Shown here in pieces: positions 30,611 to 40,084 of a stretch of 64,000 bases of DNA. This stretch comes from Blastococcus sp. VKM Ac-2987 (lineage in GTDB: Bacteria; Actinomycetota; Actinomycetes; Mycobacteriales; Geodermatophilaceae), in NCBI RefSeq assembly GCF_026967805.1, contig NZ_JAPVBG010000001.1:1488047-1552046 (forward strand), given 5' to 3'. Position 1 is the first letter of the stretch. Each line of letters opens with the position of its first letter. The notes below the pieces were generated by a model. It was not told the DNA's origin, ran no database searches, and saw only the letters and a list, made by a program, of their open reading frames with translations. A program made the position numbers and the translations under genes.

Positions 30611-32257
30611 TCAGCCCTTGCTCAGGGCGCCGTACCGGAACTTGAACGACGCGTCGAGGGTGTCCTCGGCGCCGGACACGTCGGTGCCGGTGACGGCGAC
30701 CTGCGCGCCCTGGAGGTAGGGCACGGTGGAGAGGTCGTCGGCGACGAGCTCCTGGATCTGCTCGATCAGGGCCTGGCGCTCGGCCGGGTCCTCCGTCGTC
30801 GCCTGCTGGAGGATCAGGTCGTTGACCTCCTGGTCCACGTAGTGGTTGCCCAGGAAGTTCTCCTCCAGGAAGAACGGCGTCAGGTAGTTGTCGGCGTCCG
30901 AGTAGTCCGGGAACCAGCCGAGCTGGTAGGCCGGGTAGACGTCGTTGGTGCGCTGCTCGGAGTACTGCGTCCACTCGGTGGTCTGCAGGTCGACCTGGAA
31001 CAGGCCGCTGGACTCCAGCTGGTCCTTGATCAGCGCGTACTCGTCACCCGAGGACGGGCCGTAGTGGTCGTTGGAGTACTGCAGGCTCAGCTGCACCGGG
31101 GTGGTGACGCCGGCCGCCTCGAGCACCTGCCGCGCCTGCTCGACGTCGGGGCCGCCCTCGCCGTCGCCGTACTTCTCCTGCAGCGGCTGGATGGCACCGG
31201 TCAGGCCCTCGGGGACGAAGGAGTAGAGCGGGGTGTAGGTGCCCTTGTAGACCTGCTCGGCCAGCTCCTCGCGGTCGATCAGGCTGGCGACCGCCTGGCG
31301 CACGGCGAGCGCCTTGGCCGGGTCGGCCTCCGGCGTCGTCGCGCCGTAGGGCTGGGTGTTGAAGTTGAAGACGATGTACCGGATCTCGCCGCCGGGGCCG
31401 TCGACGACCTGGACGCCGTCGTCGCTGCGCAGGTCCTCGATGTCGGTCGCGGAGAGGCTCCGCCACGCGACGTCGATGTTGCCCTCCTGCACGTCCAGCT
31501 TCAGGTTCGAGGCGTCGGCGTAGTACCTGACGTTGACCTGCTCGGTGCCCGGCTCTCCCAGCAGCCCCTGGTATTCGGGGTTGGCCGCGTAGGTGACCAG
31601 GTTGTTCTGGTCGTAGTTGGTGATCGTGTACGGGCCGGCAAAGGCCTCGCCCTCGACGATCTCCTGGTCGGGGGTCAGCTCGGTGGCCGAGAGGACGTCC
31701 TCGTCGACGATCGGGCCGGCGGGGCTCGACAGGATCTGCGGGAAGACCTGGTCGTTGGGGGACTTCAGGTTGAACACGACGGTCTGCTCGTCGGGGGTGT
31801 CCACGCTGTCCAGGTTGTAGAGCAGCGAGGCCGGGCCCTCGGGGTCGTTGATCGCCAGCTGCCGGTCGAAGGTGAACTTGACGTCCGAGGAGGTCAGCTC
31901 GTTGCCGTTGGCGAAGGTGAGCCCGTCCTTCAGCGTCACCGTGTACTCGGTGGGCGAGGTGAACTCGGCCGACTCCGCGATGTCCGGCTCGACCTCGGGG
32001 CTGCCGTAGGGCGTGTTCATCAGGAACGGGTAGACCTGGTTCATCACGGCGAACGAACCGTTGTCGTACGAACCGGCCGGGTCGATCGTGGTGATCTTGT
32101 CGCTGGTCCCGATGGTGATGCTGCCGCCGTCACCGCCGCCGGAGCCACCGCCGCTGCCGTCGCTGTCGCCGCCACCGCAGGCGCTGAGCACCAGGGCCGC
32201 GGCCGCGATGCCCGCCGTGGCGACTCCGCGCCGACGGCCGATCGAACCGGAAGTCAT
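30611..32257 (-). CDS. Peptide ABC transporter substrate-binding lipoprotein
   Basis: A 548-residue extracellular binding protein of the SBP_bac_5 (DppA/OppA) family. A lipoprotein signal peptide ends in the lipobox LSAC (Cys27), followed by a Gly/Ser linker. The family blocks are LDPAGSYDN-type start (TTIDPAGSYDNGSFAVMNQVYPFL), EYTVTLKDGLTFANGNELTSSDVKFTFDR (about 130-160) and ALAVRQAVASLIDREEL. It delivers peptides or similar ligands to the permease pair encoded downstream. The ATG follows a GAGG-containing leader. It is the first gene of the operon. Confidence 0.94.
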   Translation of the reverse strand: MTSGSIGRRRGVATAGIAAAALVLSACGGGDSDGSGGGSGGGDGGSITIGTSDKITTIDPAGSYDNGSFAVMNQVYPFLMNTPYGSPEVEPDIAESAEFTSPTEYTVTLKDGLTFANGNELTSSDVKFTFDRQLAINDPEGPASLLYNLDSVDTPDEQTVVFNLKSPNDQVFPQILSSPAGPIVDEDVLSATELTPDQEIVEGEAFAGPYTITNYDQNNLVTYAANPEYQGLLGEPGTEQVNVRYYADASNLKLDVQEGNIDVAWRSLSATDIEDLRSDDGVQVVDGPGGEIRYIVFNFNTQPYGATTPEADPAKALAVRQAVASLIDREELAEQVYKGTYTPLYSFVPEGLTGAIQPLQEKYGDGEGGPDVEQARQVLEAAGVTTPVQLSLQYSNDHYGPSSGDEYALIKDQLESSGLFQVDLQTTEWTQYSEQRTNDVYPAYQLGWFPDYSDADNYLTPFFLEENFLGNHYVDQEVNDLILQQATTEDPAERQALIEQIQELVADDLSTVPYLQGAQVAVTGTDVSGAEDTLDASFKFRYGALSKG

Positions 32258-32610
32258 CCGTTACCTCGTTCTCTTCGACAGCGACGGCGGACGATCTCCA
32301 CGCAGTCGCCCTTGGGACCAGAAGATCTCAAGGTCTAACACAGCGTTCCTCAGCGGTGAGAGGTGCCCGGAGCGCCGTTACCGCGTCGTGACTGCGGGGG
32401 CGAGGAGGTGGCGCACGGCGGGCCACCGCCCCCGGTGACCGACGGTGCGCGGGCGCCTGCGGGACGCGAGGCCATCGCACGGCGGGGCGCGGCAGCAGCT
32501 CTCCCGCGCGCGGTCGGTCTCTGCCCAGCCGGGGTGGGCAGAGACGGACCGCGGCCAGGGCAGCTGCCGCCCCCGGGCCGGTGGGGCGCACCGGTCGGCG
32601 GCGCCGGTAC
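32258..32610. other. 353-bp intergenic region, dppA promoter and one palindrome
   Basis: No gene is supported here; the short frames present are shadows with no recognisable start or domain. The first 90 bases next to dppA are comparatively AT-rich and should hold its promoter on the minus strand, but I cannot point to convincing -35/-10 boxes. The part next to recR holds one copy of the GTCTCTGCCCA palindrome (separate entry). Confidence 0.6.
32510..32552. repeat. GTCTCTGCCCA palindrome, copy after recR
   Basis: Arms 32510-32527 and 32535-32552 (18 bp, one mismatch) around a 7-base loop, with the shared core GTCTCTGCCCA. It starts 59 bases 3' of the recR stop codon and lies upstream of dppA, consistent with termination of the dnaX-ybaB-recR transcript. 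Confidence 0.8.
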
Positions 32611-33210
32611 TCAGGCGTCGATGCGGCGGCGGCCCTCGAAGGCTCGACCCAGCGTGACCTCGTCGGCGTACTCGAGGTCGCCGCCGACGGGGAGCCCGCT
32701 GGCCAGCCGGGAGACCGCGAGCCCCATCGGGCCGACCAGGCGGGCGAGGTACGCCGCCGTCGCCTCACCCTCGAGGTTCGGGTCGGTGGCGATGATCAGC
32801 TCGGTGACGGCGCCGTCCATCAACCGGGTCATCAGCTCCTTGACCCGCAGGTCGTCGGGGCCGACGCCGTCGATGGGGCTGATCGCGCCGCCGAGCACGT
32901 GGTAGCGGCCGCGGAACTCACGGGTGCGCTCGATCGCGACGACGTCCTTGGGCTCCTCGACGACGCAGAGCACGTCGTCGGCGCGGCGCGGGTCGCGGCA
33001 GATGCGGCACTGCTCCGCCTCGGCGACGTTGTAGCAGGTCACGCAGAAGCGGACCGACTCCTGGACCCGGGTCAGGGCGGCCACCAGCCGGCTGACGTCG
33101 GCGGACTCGGACGACAGCAGGTGGAAGGCGATGCGCTGGGCGCTCTTCGGCCCCACGCCGGGCAGGCGACCGAGCTCGTCGATCAGGTCCTGGACGGCAC
33201 CCTCGTACAC
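32611..33210 (-). CDS. recR: Recombination protein RecR
   Basis: Gap-repair protein that acts with RecF and RecO to load RecA at single-strand gaps. The 199-residue length is standard. An N-terminal helix-hairpin-helix ([24 protein letters not shown]) is followed by a four-Cys zinc finger ([16 protein letters not shown], residues about 56-71) and the Toprim domain ([17 protein letters not shown] ... [20 protein letters not shown]). The GTG at 33210 gives the conserved start [11 protein letters not shown]; the upstream extension of the frame is not conserved-looking. It is downstream of ybaB and dnaX, the classic bacterial order. Confidence 0.97.
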   Translation of the reverse strand: MYEGAVQDLIDELGRLPGVGPKSAQRIAFHLLSSESADVSRLVAALTRVQESVRFCVTCYNVAEAEQCRICRDPRRADDVLCVVEEPKDVVAIERTREFRGRYHVLGGAISPIDGVGPDDLRVKELMTRLMDGAVTELIIATDPNLEGEATAAYLARLVGPMGLAVSRLASGLPVGGDLEYADEVTLGRAFEGRRRIDA

Positions 33211-33253
33211 GGGGCTCCTCGGGTTGCGAAGTGGATCGGGCGGGCGGGCCCGA

Positions 33254-33592
33254 TCAGAGGCCGGGCAGCCCCAGGCCGCCGCCGAGACCACCGGCCAGGG
33301 GGCCCATGCGGTTCGCGGTCATCTCGTCGGCGGCCCGCTTGGCGTCCCGGACGGCGGCGACGACGAGGTCCTGCAGCGTCTCGAGGTCGTCGGGGTCGAC
33401 GGCGTCGGGCGCGATGGTGAGCGCGGTCAGGTCGCCGTCGCCGGTCATCGTCGCCGAGACCAGGCCGCCACCGGCGGTGCCGGTGACCTCGGTGGCCGCC
33501 AGCTCCTGCTGGGCGGCGGCGAGCTGCTGCTGCATCTGCTGCGCCTGCTTCATGAGCTGCGACAGGTCGGGCTGTTGGCCTCCGGGGAACAT
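33254..33592 (-). CDS. Nucleoid-associated protein YbaB/EbfC
   Basis: A 112-residue DNA-binding protein of the YbaB/EbfC family. The N-terminus starts [20 protein letters not shown], giving the long helix with Met/Gln, and the central [23 protein letters not shown] strand region is diagnostic. It forms dimers that bind and bend DNA. The Gly/Leu-rich end ([16 protein letters not shown]) is common in actinobacterial members. Gene order dnaX-ybaB-recR is kept. Confidence 0.95.
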   Translation of the reverse strand: MFPGGQQPDLSQLMKQAQQMQQQLAAAQQELAATEVTGTAGGGLVSATMTGDGDLTALTIAPDAVDPDDLETLQDLVVAAVRDAKRAADEMTANRMGPLAGGLGGGLGLPGL

Positions 33593-33644
33593 GCCACGAG
33601 AGTAGGCCGCGGATGCGACAGGTGAGGGCGCGCCGCCCCGCCCG

Positions 33645-36056
33645 TCAGCCGTCGACCGGCCGGGCGCCCAGCTGGGCGCGCAGCAGCTGCAGGGCTGCCT
33701 GCTCCTGGTCCACGGCCGGTGCGGGCTCGCGGTCGCCGTCGGAGGAGGTCTCCGCCGCCCGCTCGGCCATCAGCTCCCGGGCCTCGGCGGCCTCCGCCGC
33801 CCGTGCCGCCTCGCGCGCCTCCTCCGGTGCCGCGTTCCGCGCACCGGCCGCCGGGCCGGCCCCCTCGACGACGGCGTCGACGCGCCAGCGGACACCCAGC
33901 AGCTCGTTGAGCGCCTCGCGGAGGACGTCCTTGTTGAGGTCGTCACCGAGCCGCCGGGCCAGCGCCGGCGACGACGTCGAGAGCGTGAGCACGCCGTTGG
34001 CCAGCTGGTGCACCTGGGCGTTCTTCAGCAGCGCCTCGGTGGTCCGCTTGTGCTTCTTCACCACCGCGAGCAGCTCCGGCCACACCCGGCGGACGTCGGT
34101 GGTGGTCAGCTCGCCGTCGGAGGCGGCCTCCGGCGGGTTGGCCGAGACGACCGGCGTCGGCTCCCCGCCCCGCGGTGCGGGCGCGGACTCCGCGGCGGCG
34201 CGCGGCGGCGACGCGGGCGGGCGTGGCTGCTCGAGCCGCGCGGCCGCGGCCTGCACCGCGGCCGGCTGCGCCGGGTGCGGCCAGTCCTCGTCGTCGGTCG
34301 GCTCCGGCGGCAGCGGGATGTCCGGCTCGTCGGCCGTGACCCGGGTGCGCCGGGCAGGCTCGGCCGCCGGGGCAGCCGGAGTGGTCGGCGCGGCGGGCGC
34401 GGCCGGCGGAGCGGTGCGCGCCCGGTTGCCCGGCTGCGCCGTCTCGGGCCAGTCGTCGGCCGGGGCGGCGGGTGCGGCCGCGGCGGACCGCGGGCGGCTC
34501 CCCGGCGTGGCGGTCTCCGGCCAGTCGTCGCCCGACGGGGCAGGTGCGGGCGCGGGTGCGGCCGGTTGCGCCGACGCGGCAGCAGCCGCGGCGGCCGGGG
34601 CCTGCCGCGGCGGGGGCTGCTGCTGCGCCGCGGCCTGCTGCTGCGGCGAAGCGGCCGGGGCCTGCCGCGCCGGGGCGGCCGGGGCCGGCTGCGCCTGCGG
34701 TGGGCCGGCCGTCCGGCCCGCCGCCTGCTGCTGGGCCTGCGACCTGCGGACGAACTCGCGCCGCGCCGCGCCTGCCTCCTCGGTGGGAGCCGGCGCGCGG
34801 GGCGTCTCGGCGGGCGCCGGCGCGCGGGGCGTCTCGGCGGGGACCGCCTCCTGGTGCCCGACCTCCGCGGCCGGCCGGCCGGCGTGCTCGCCGGCGATCG
34901 ACATCCGCCGCTCGAGCCGCTCCAGGCGCTGGAGGGTCGCGGCCGCCGAGCCGTCGGTGGCCGGCAGCAGCATGCGGGCGCACACCAGCTCGAGCAGCAG
35001 CCGGGGCGCCGTCGTGCCGCGCATCTCGGCGAGGCCCTCGTGCACGGTGTCGGCCATGCGCGACAAGGTGGCCGAGCCGAGCGCCTGGGCCTGCTGGTTC
35101 ATCAGGTCCAGCCGGTCGGGCGGGCAGTCGAGCAGGCCGTTGCCACCGGCGTCGGGCACGGCGTCGAGGACGATCAGGTCGCGCATCCGGTCGAGCAGGT
35201 CGGTGGCGAAGCGGCGCGGGTCGTGGCCGGCCTCGACCACGCGGTCGACGGCGCGGAAGACCCCGGGCGCGTCGGAGGCGGCGAGGGCGTCGATGGTCTC
35301 GTCGAGCAGCGCGTCGTCGGTGACCCCGAGCAGGCCGACGGCGCTCCGGTAGGTGACGCCCTCGGGTCCGGCCCCGGCCAGCAGCTGGTCCAGGATGGAC
35401 AGCGAGTCGCGCACCGAGCCACCACCGGCCCGCACCACCAGCGGGAAGACCGTCGGCTCGACCTGCACGCCCTCGGCCGCGCAGGTCTTCTCCAGCAGCG
35501 AGCGCAGCGTCGTCGGCGGGACCAGGCGGAACGGGTAGTGGTGGGTGCGCGAGCGGATGGTCGGGAGGACCTTCTCCGGCTCGGTCGTGGCGAAGACGAA
35601 GACCAGGAAGTCCGGCGGCTCCTCGACCACCTTGAGCAGGGCGTTGAAGCCCTGCGTGGTGACCATGTGCGCCTCGTCGACGATGTAGACCTTGTAACGG
35701 CTGCTCACCGGGGCGAAGAACGCGCGCTCGCGCAGATCGCGGGCGTCGTCGACACCGCCGTGGCTGGCCGCGTCGATCTCCATGACGTCCAGCGAGCCGG
35801 GGCCGTCGGGCGCCAGCGCGACGCAGGACTCGCAGACCCCGCACGGCGTGGACGTCGGCCCCTGCTCGCAGTTCAACGAGCGGGCCAGGATGCGCGCCGA
35901 CGACGTCTTCCCGCAGCCGCGCGGGCCGCTGAAGAGGTAGGCGTGGTTGATCCGGCCGCCGTCGACCGCGTTCATCAGCGGGGTGGTGACGTGCTCCTGC
36001 CCGACCACCTCGGCGAAGGTCGCCGGGCGGTACTTGCGGTAGAGCGCCAGAGCCAC
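33645..36056 (-). CDS. dnaX: DNA polymerase III subunits gamma and tau
   Basis: Clamp-loader ATPase of the replisome, 803 residues. Walker [10 protein letters not shown] (44-52), the four-Cys zinc module ([16 protein letters not shown], about 64-79), Walker B as DEAHMV (near 127) and the sensor-1 [24 protein letters not shown] block are all present. Residues 380-640 are an Ala/Pro/Gln-rich linker, and the C-terminal part (about 640-780, [29 protein letters not shown]) is the tau-type domain of actinobacteria. No slippery heptamer for a gamma product was noticed. GTG start. Confidence 0.96.
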   Translation of the reverse strand: MALALYRKYRPATFAEVVGQEHVTTPLMNAVDGGRINHAYLFSGPRGCGKTSSARILARSLNCEQGPTSTPCGVCESCVALAPDGPGSLDVMEIDAASHGGVDDARDLRERAFFAPVSSRYKVYIVDEAHMVTTQGFNALLKVVEEPPDFLVFVFATTEPEKVLPTIRSRTHHYPFRLVPPTTLRSLLEKTCAAEGVQVEPTVFPLVVRAGGGSVRDSLSILDQLLAGAGPEGVTYRSAVGLLGVTDDALLDETIDALAASDAPGVFRAVDRVVEAGHDPRRFATDLLDRMRDLIVLDAVPDAGGNGLLDCPPDRLDLMNQQAQALGSATLSRMADTVHEGLAEMRGTTAPRLLLELVCARMLLPATDGSAAATLQRLERLERRMSIAGEHAGRPAAEVGHQEAVPAETPRAPAPAETPRAPAPTEEAGAARREFVRRSQAQQQAAGRTAGPPQAQPAPAAPARQAPAASPQQQAAAQQQPPPRQAPAAAAAAASAQPAAPAPAPAPSGDDWPETATPGSRPRSAAAAPAAPADDWPETAQPGNRARTAPPAAPAAPTTPAAPAAEPARRTRVTADEPDIPLPPEPTDDEDWPHPAQPAAVQAAAARLEQPRPPASPPRAAAESAPAPRGGEPTPVVSANPPEAASDGELTTTDVRRVWPELLAVVKKHKRTTEALLKNAQVHQLANGVLTLSTSSPALARRLGDDLNKDVLREALNELLGVRWRVDAVVEGAGPAAGARNAAPEEAREAARAAEAAEARELMAERAAETSSDGDREPAPAVDQEQAALQLLRAQLGARPVDG

Positions 36057-36140
36057 GCCGTGGAGGTTACGTGGCCGGACCGACCGGACGGAGGTGCCGG
36101 TGGACGGCGGGCCGCGGGATCGGCCCCCGGAAAAGATAAG

Positions 36141-36227
36141 GACCCCCCGCGCACCCGCCAGAGCCCGCTTATCCTTGCTGCCTTCCGGCCCTGGGGAGGT
36201 TCACAGGGTGACGCCACACGAGGGGTC
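36141..36227 (-). ncRNA. ffs: Signal recognition particle RNA (4.5S type)
   Basis: On the minus strand the apical hairpin carries the near-universal SRP core GGGCCGGAAGGCAGCAAGG, followed by GATAAGC. The ends GACCCC and GGGGTC pair to close the rod. Length of about 90 nt fits the small bacterial form. It binds Ffh and targets nascent membrane proteins. The exact ends are uncertain by several bases. A CTTATCTTTTCC stretch follows and may end transcription. It lies directly upstream of dnaX, as in other actinobacteria. Confidence 0.9.
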
Positions 36228-36309
36228 GGACACCACTGTAGGGCACGCCGGCCGGAGCGCGCCGCCCCCCTCGCCGCCCCGGTCGGTCCTGCGCCCGCGC
36301 CACGGACGG

Positions 36310-36343
36310 CGACGGGCCCCGGTGCACGCACCGGGGCCCGTCG
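36310..36343 (-). terminator. Hairpin terminator after tRNA-Ser(GGA)
   Basis: Perfect inverted repeat with 15-16-bp arms (36310-36325 and 36328-36343) and an almost absent loop, six bases past the tRNA 3' end. It lacks a U-tract, which is common for actinobacterial terminators. Confidence 0.75.
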
Positions 36344-36348
36344 TACTG

Positions 36349-36433
36349 CGGAGGATGGGAGATTCGAACTCCCGAGGGGTTGCCCCCAACCCGCTTTCCA
36401 AGCGAGCGCCATAGGCCACTAGGCGAATCCTCC
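36349..36433 (-). tRNA. tRNA-Ser(GGA)
   Basis: An 85-base class II tRNA. The acceptor stem pairs GGAGGAT with ATCCTCC, and the discriminator base is G. The anticodon loop TTGGAAA gives anticodon GGA (reads UCC/UCU). A long variable arm (GGGTTGGGGGCAACCC region) and the T-loop TTCGAAT are present. CCA is not encoded. Confidence 0.96.
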
Positions 36434-36597
36434 AGGTACGGGAGCGATCGTACCGGGCGCCCGTGCGACGCTCGCCGGGACACCACCGGACGGGCCGTCC
36501 GGCGCGTGGTGCGGCATCCTGCACCCGAGCAGGGTTCACCGGGCCGCATGCGGGGAAGGGCCTGGAACTGCGGGCCGGAGACGAGGAGGCGCAGGAC

Positions 36598-36945
36598 ATG
36601 GCAGAGCACGGCGAGGTGCGGCCGGACGTCGTGGAGGCGATCGTCGGCGTGCTCAAGGGGGCCGATGCCGGGGAGTTGCCGGCCGGGGCCACCGCTGCGG
36701 AGAAGACCGCGGCGAAGGACCGCTACCTGTCCGAGTTCGTCGCCGAGCGCAGCAAGCGGGACCGCCAGGCGCAGGCATGGGAACTGCTGCTGACCCGCAG
36801 CTACGACGACCCGCCCACGTGGCGGCAGCTCTTCGACGACCTCGCCCCCGAGGCGCACACGGAGCTCGGGGAGCTCTACGACGTCCTCCCCGAGGGCGCT
36901 CGTGAGGAGTACGCGCGCCGGTACGGCGCGCCCTCCACCGTCTGA
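36598..36945 (+). CDS. Hypothetical protein, 115 aa
   Basis: I do not recognise this small, charged, helix-rich protein. It begins MAEHGEVRPDVVEAIVG and has a central Ala/Lys segment (AAEKTAAKDRYLSEFVAERS) and a conserved-looking SYDDPPTWRQLFDDLAPEAH part. No signal peptide or membrane segment. The ATG at 36598 is preceded by a strong GAGGAGG (36583-36589), which argues against the longer upstream reading. It lies 16 bases before the Ser/Thr kinase gene and is probably cotranscribed with it. Confidence 0.65.
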   Translation: MAEHGEVRPDVVEAIVGVLKGADAGELPAGATAAEKTAAKDRYLSEFVAERSKRDRQAQAWELLLTRSYDDPPTWRQLFDDLAPEAHTELGELYDVLPEGAREEYARRYGAPSTV

Positions 36946-36961
36946 CCCGCTGCGCCCGTCG

Positions 36962-38719
36962 ATGACCCCTCCCGCCACCGGGCCCGGCCGGCTCATCGCC
37001 GGCCGCTACCGGCTGGAGTCCCAGATCGGCGTCGGCGGGATGGGCACCGTCTGGCTGGCGCGGGACGAGCTGCTGGGCAGGCCGGTCGCGGTCAAGCAGG
37101 TGCTCTCGCCGCTGGGAGCCGACGAGCAGCAGATCGACGAGCAGCGCCAGCGTGCGCTGCGCGAGGGCAGGATCGCCGCCCGGCTCAGCCACCCGCACGC
37201 GATCTCCGTCTACGACGTGGCCCTCGAGGGCGGGGCGCCCTGGCTGGTGATGGAGTACCTCCCCTCCCGCAGCCTCGCGGAGGTCCTCAGCGCCGACGGC
37301 GTGCTGCGTGTCGACCAGGTGGCGCAGATCGGCGCGCAGGTCGCCGACGCGCTCGCCGCCACGCACGCGGCCGGGATCGTCCACCGGGACGTGAAGCCGG
37401 CCAACGTCCTGATCGGGCAGGGCGGCCGCGTCGCCGGCCTGGTCAAGATCACCGACTTCGGCATCTCGCACGCCCGCGGCGACGTCACCCTCACCCAGAC
37501 CGGCCAGATCACCGGCACCCCGGCGTTCCTGGCTCCGGAGGTGGCCCAGGGCCACGAGATGACCGAGGCCAGCGACGTCTTCTCGCTCGGGGCCACGCTC
37601 TACACCTGCCTGGAGGGCGTGCCGCCGTTCGGCATGGAGGACAACGCGCTCGGCATGCTGCACCGGGTCGCGGCCGGGCAGATCACTCCCCCGCACCGCG
37701 CCGGGGAGCTGACCGAGCCGCTGCTGCGGATGCTCGCCGGAGACCCCGCCGCGCGGCCACCCATGACCCGGGTGCGCGACGAGCTGGCCCGGCTGGCCGC
37801 CGGCCGGGACGGCGACACGACGACGGTGCTGCTGGCTCGCACCGACCTGCGTCCCTCCGCCGGCCCCGCCGGCACGGCGGTGTTCGCCACCGGGCCGGCC
37901 GCGACCCCTCCGGACGCCGCCGGAGAGCCTGCCCCCGCCCCCCCGGACGCGCGCACGCCCGCTCCCCCCGCCACGCGCACCCCGGCACCCCCGGGGCCCC
38001 CGGCCCGGGCAACCGCCGCACCCGCACCTGCTCCCGCACCGGCACCCGGCGGCCGCCGCGGACGGCGCCGGGGGGCGTGGGCGGCCGTGGGCGTCGCCGC
38101 CGTCGCGCTCCTCGGTGTGCTGGGGGTGTGGCTGGGCACCTCCAGCGGCCAGGATCCCGACGACACGGCGGCGTCACCCACGTCGGCTACCTCCGAGGCC
38201 CCCGCCTCCAGCGAGGAGCCGGCGCCCACGGAGCCGGTGCAGGAGGAGCCCCCGGCGCCCGTCGCCCCCCCGCCGGACGAGGACGGCGGGGACGACGAGG
38301 ACGGGGAGGGCGAAGGCGACGGAGGAGGCAACGGCGACGGGGAAGGCAACGGCGACGGGGAAGGCAACGGCGACGGGGACGCCGACGGCGACGAGGACCG
38401 CGGCGACCCGCTGTCCGAGCAGAACATCCGCGACTTCGTGCGGGACTACCACCAGCTGGTGATCCAGGACCCGGCCCGCTCGTGGGAGCTCACCGGCCCG
38501 ACGCTGCGCGCCAACATCAGCCGTGACGGCTACATCCGGTACTGGGGCCAGTTCGAGGACGTGCGCCTCGACGACGTCCGCGCGACCGACGGGCAGACCA
38601 CGGCGACCGCCACGATGGAGCTGCGCTATGCCGACGGCCGCCGGGAGACCGGGCCGCACGTGTTCACGTTCCTGGTCCGGGACGGGCAGCTGATCCTGGA
38701 CAGCGACTTCCCCGCCTGA
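36962..38719 (+). CDS. Membrane Ser/Thr protein kinase
   Basis: Eukaryotic-type (Hanks) kinase of 585 residues. The catalytic domain (about 15-275) has the glycine loop GVGGMGTV (23-30), catalytic Lys45, HRDVKPANV with Asp143, DFG (165-167) and APE. A Pro/Ala-rich juxtamembrane part (300-365) precedes one transmembrane helix (about 372-392). The outside portion has an acidic linker with three perfect 18-bp repeats encoding GNGDGE (38327-38380) and a 100-residue C-terminal domain of unknown ligand. No PASTA repeats. Substrates are unknown. Confidence 0.93.
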   Translation: MTPPATGPGRLIAGRYRLESQIGVGGMGTVWLARDELLGRPVAVKQVLSPLGADEQQIDEQRQRALREGRIAARLSHPHAISVYDVALEGGAPWLVMEYLPSRSLAEVLSADGVLRVDQVAQIGAQVADALAATHAAGIVHRDVKPANVLIGQGGRVAGLVKITDFGISHARGDVTLTQTGQITGTPAFLAPEVAQGHEMTEASDVFSLGATLYTCLEGVPPFGMEDNALGMLHRVAAGQITPPHRAGELTEPLLRMLAGDPAARPPMTRVRDELARLAAGRDGDTTTVLLARTDLRPSAGPAGTAVFATGPAATPPDAAGEPAPAPPDARTPAPPATRTPAPPGPPARATAAPAPAPAPAPGGRRGRRRGAWAAVGVAAVALLGVLGVWLGTSSGQDPDDTAASPTSATSEAPASSEEPAPTEPVQEEPPAPVAPPPDEDGGDDEDGEGEGDGGGNGDGEGNGDGEGNGDGDADGDEDRGDPLSEQNIRDFVRDYHQLVIQDPARSWELTGPTLRANISRDGYIRYWGQFEDVRLDDVRATDGQTTATATMELRYADGRRETGPHVFTFLVRDGQLILDSDFPA

Positions 38720-38736
38720 GGGACCCGCCGCAACGA

Positions 38737-38785
38737 CGACGGCGGCGCCCACCGGGTCGGGGGACCCGCGCGGACGCCGCCGTCG
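38737..38785. terminator. Nested hairpin between kinase gene and tRNA-Ser(CGA)
   Basis: An outer 11-bp inverted repeat (CGACGGCGGCG at 38737-38747, CGCCGCCGTCG at 38775-38785) encloses an inner GGGTC/GACCC stem (38754-38758, 38763-38767). It lies between convergent transcripts and could terminate both. Confidence 0.65.
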
Positions 38786-38794
38786 GACTGCTGG

Positions 38795-38879
38795 CGGTGG
38801 CGGTGGGATTTGAACCCACGGAGGCTTGCACCTCACACGCTTTCGAGGCGTGCTCCTTCGGCCGCTCGGACACGCCACC
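38795..38879 (-). tRNA. tRNA-Ser(CGA)
   Basis: An 85-base class II tRNA. Acceptor GGTGGCG pairs with CGCCACC, with discriminator G. The anticodon loop CTCGAAA gives anticodon CGA (reads UCG). A long variable arm and T-loop TTCAAAT are present. CCA is not encoded. It ends 10 bases before the tadA stop, on the same strand. Confidence 0.96.
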
Positions 38880-38889
38880 GCCGAAGAGA

Positions 38890-39354
38890 CTACAGGCCCC
38901 GCTGACCGCGGAAGAAGGCGCGTAGCAGCGCGCCGCACTCCTCGGCCCGGACACCGCCGGTGACCTCGGGACGGTGGTTGAGGCGCCGGTCGCGGACCAC
39001 GTCCCACAGCGAGCCCGCCGCCCCCGCCTTCGGGTCGTCGGCGCCGTAGACCACCCGGTCGACCCGCGCCAGCACGCTCGCGCCGGCGCACATCGTGCAC
39101 GGCTCCAGCGTGACCACCAGCGTGCAGCCGCCCAGCCGCCAGCCGTCCCCGTGCACCGCCGCCGCGGCGCGCAGGGCGAGCACCTCGGCGTGCGCAGTGG
39201 GGTCGCCGCGCTTCTCCCGCTCGTTGGCGGCCTCGGCCAGCACCGCGCCGTCGGGCCCCAGGACGACAGCGCCGATCGGGGTGTCGCCCCACTCCTCCGC
39301 GACAGCCGCCAGCTCCAGCGCGCGCCCCATCACCGCGTGGAGATCCGGGCTCAC
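38890..39354 (-). CDS. tadA: tRNA-specific adenosine deaminase TadA
   Basis: Zinc enzyme that converts adenosine-34 to inosine in tRNA-Arg(ACG). The 154-residue protein has the deaminase motifs: His55 and the proton shuttle Glu57 in HAE, and Cys86/Cys89 in EPCTMCAGA. The product of the gene three genes upstream belongs to a family named for association with it. The GTG start at 39354 removes a Pro/Arg-rich upstream reading that merely translates a palindrome and the neighbouring gene's complement. Confidence 0.93.
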   Translation of the reverse strand: MSPDLHAVMGRALELAAVAEEWGDTPIGAVVLGPDGAVLAEAANEREKRGDPTAHAEVLALRAAAAVHGDGWRLGGCTLVVTLEPCTMCAGASVLARVDRVVYGADDPKAGAAGSLWDVVRDRRLNHRPEVTGGVRAEECGALLRAFFRGQRGL

Positions 39355-39367
39355 GGGGTCTCCTGTC

Positions 39368-39413
39368 GACGGTCCGTCTCTGCCCAGCGCAGGTGGGCAG
39401 AGACGGACTGTCC
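39368..39413. repeat. GTCTCTGCCCA palindrome, copy before tadA
   Basis: Arms 39368-39386 and 39394-39412 (19 bp, one G-T wobble) with a 7-base loop and the same core as the other copies. It begins 24 bases 3' of the HAD gene's stop codon and lies 14 bases upstream of the tadA start, so it may end or weaken readthrough into tadA. Confidence 0.8.
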
Positions 39414-39436
39414 CGGGAACCGTCCCCTGGGCCGGC

Positions 39437-40084
39437 TCAAGCCGTCCCGTCCAGCGGGAAGCCGACCAGCTCGGACAGCTCCGCCAGCGCCGCCCCGGGC
39501 TCCACCACCTTGATGGTCGAGAACCCCAGCGCCCGGGCCGGCTTGAGGTTGATGCCGAGGTCGTCGAGGTAGGCGGAGTCGGCCGCCTCGACACGGTGGC
39601 CGACCGCCTCGGACAGCCGGTCCAGCGCCCGCCGGTAGATCTCCGGCTCCGGCTTCCGCACGCCCTCGGTCGAGGACTCGACGATCGCGTCGAACAGGCC
39701 GAGCAGGTCGCCCAGCCGGCCGGTCCGCTCCATCGGCGCCACGTTGTTCGACAGCAGCCCCACGGGGAACCCCGCCGCGCGCAGCCGGCGCACCGCGTAG
39801 ACCATCGCCGGGCGCAGCTCCCCCTGCAGGGCGGCCAGCACGCGGGAGGCGTCGATCCGGTGCCCCAGCGCGGCGGCCTCGGCCTCGAACGCGGCGGAGA
39901 ACCCGGCGACGTCCAGCTCGTTGCGCTCGTACCGCGCCCAGGCGTTGGTGTCCGGATCGGTCGAGTTCAGCTGCCTGATCAGCCCCTCGGGCAGCCCGGC
40001 CTCCCGCTCGTAGGCGGCGAAGGCGTGCATCGGGCTCTCGGTGAGCACGCCGCCCAGGTCGAAGATGACCGCCGTGACCGTCAC
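39437..40084 (-). CDS. HAD-superfamily hydrolase
   Basis: A 215-residue haloacid-dehalogenase-type phosphatase of the subclass IA. Motif I is FDLGGVL near residue 8 (nucleophile Asp). Motif II is LLSNN, motif III lies in the KPEPEIYRRAL block and motif IV is the acidic AYLDDLGINL. The cap domain is inserted after motif I. The substrate is unknown. The GTG start overlaps the stop of the TadA-associated gene (GTGA), so it belongs to that operon. Confidence 0.88.
   Translation of the reverse strand: MTVTAVIFDLGGVLTESPMHAFAAYEREAGLPEGLIRQLNSTDPDTNAWARYERNELDVAGFSAAFEAEAAALGHRIDASRVLAALQGELRPAMVYAVRRLRAAGFPVGLLSNNVAPMERTGRLGDLLGLFDAIVESSTEGVRKPEPEIYRRALDRLSEAVGHRVEAADSAYLDDLGINLKPARALGFSTIKVVEPGAALAELSELVGFPLDGTA

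Noticed and set aside
32328-32768. Small genes in the recR-dppA gap
   Set aside because: Frames cross the palindrome and recR, lack ribosome-binding sites and encode low-complexity sequence.
34008-36422. 804-residue plus-strand frame opposite dnaX
   Set aside because: It overlaps dnaX, the SRP RNA and tRNA-Ser on the other strand and has no recognisable domain.
39355-39594. Longer TadA N-terminus
   Set aside because: It would translate the palindrome and part of the HAD gene's complement; the GTG at 39354 gives the normal TadA length.
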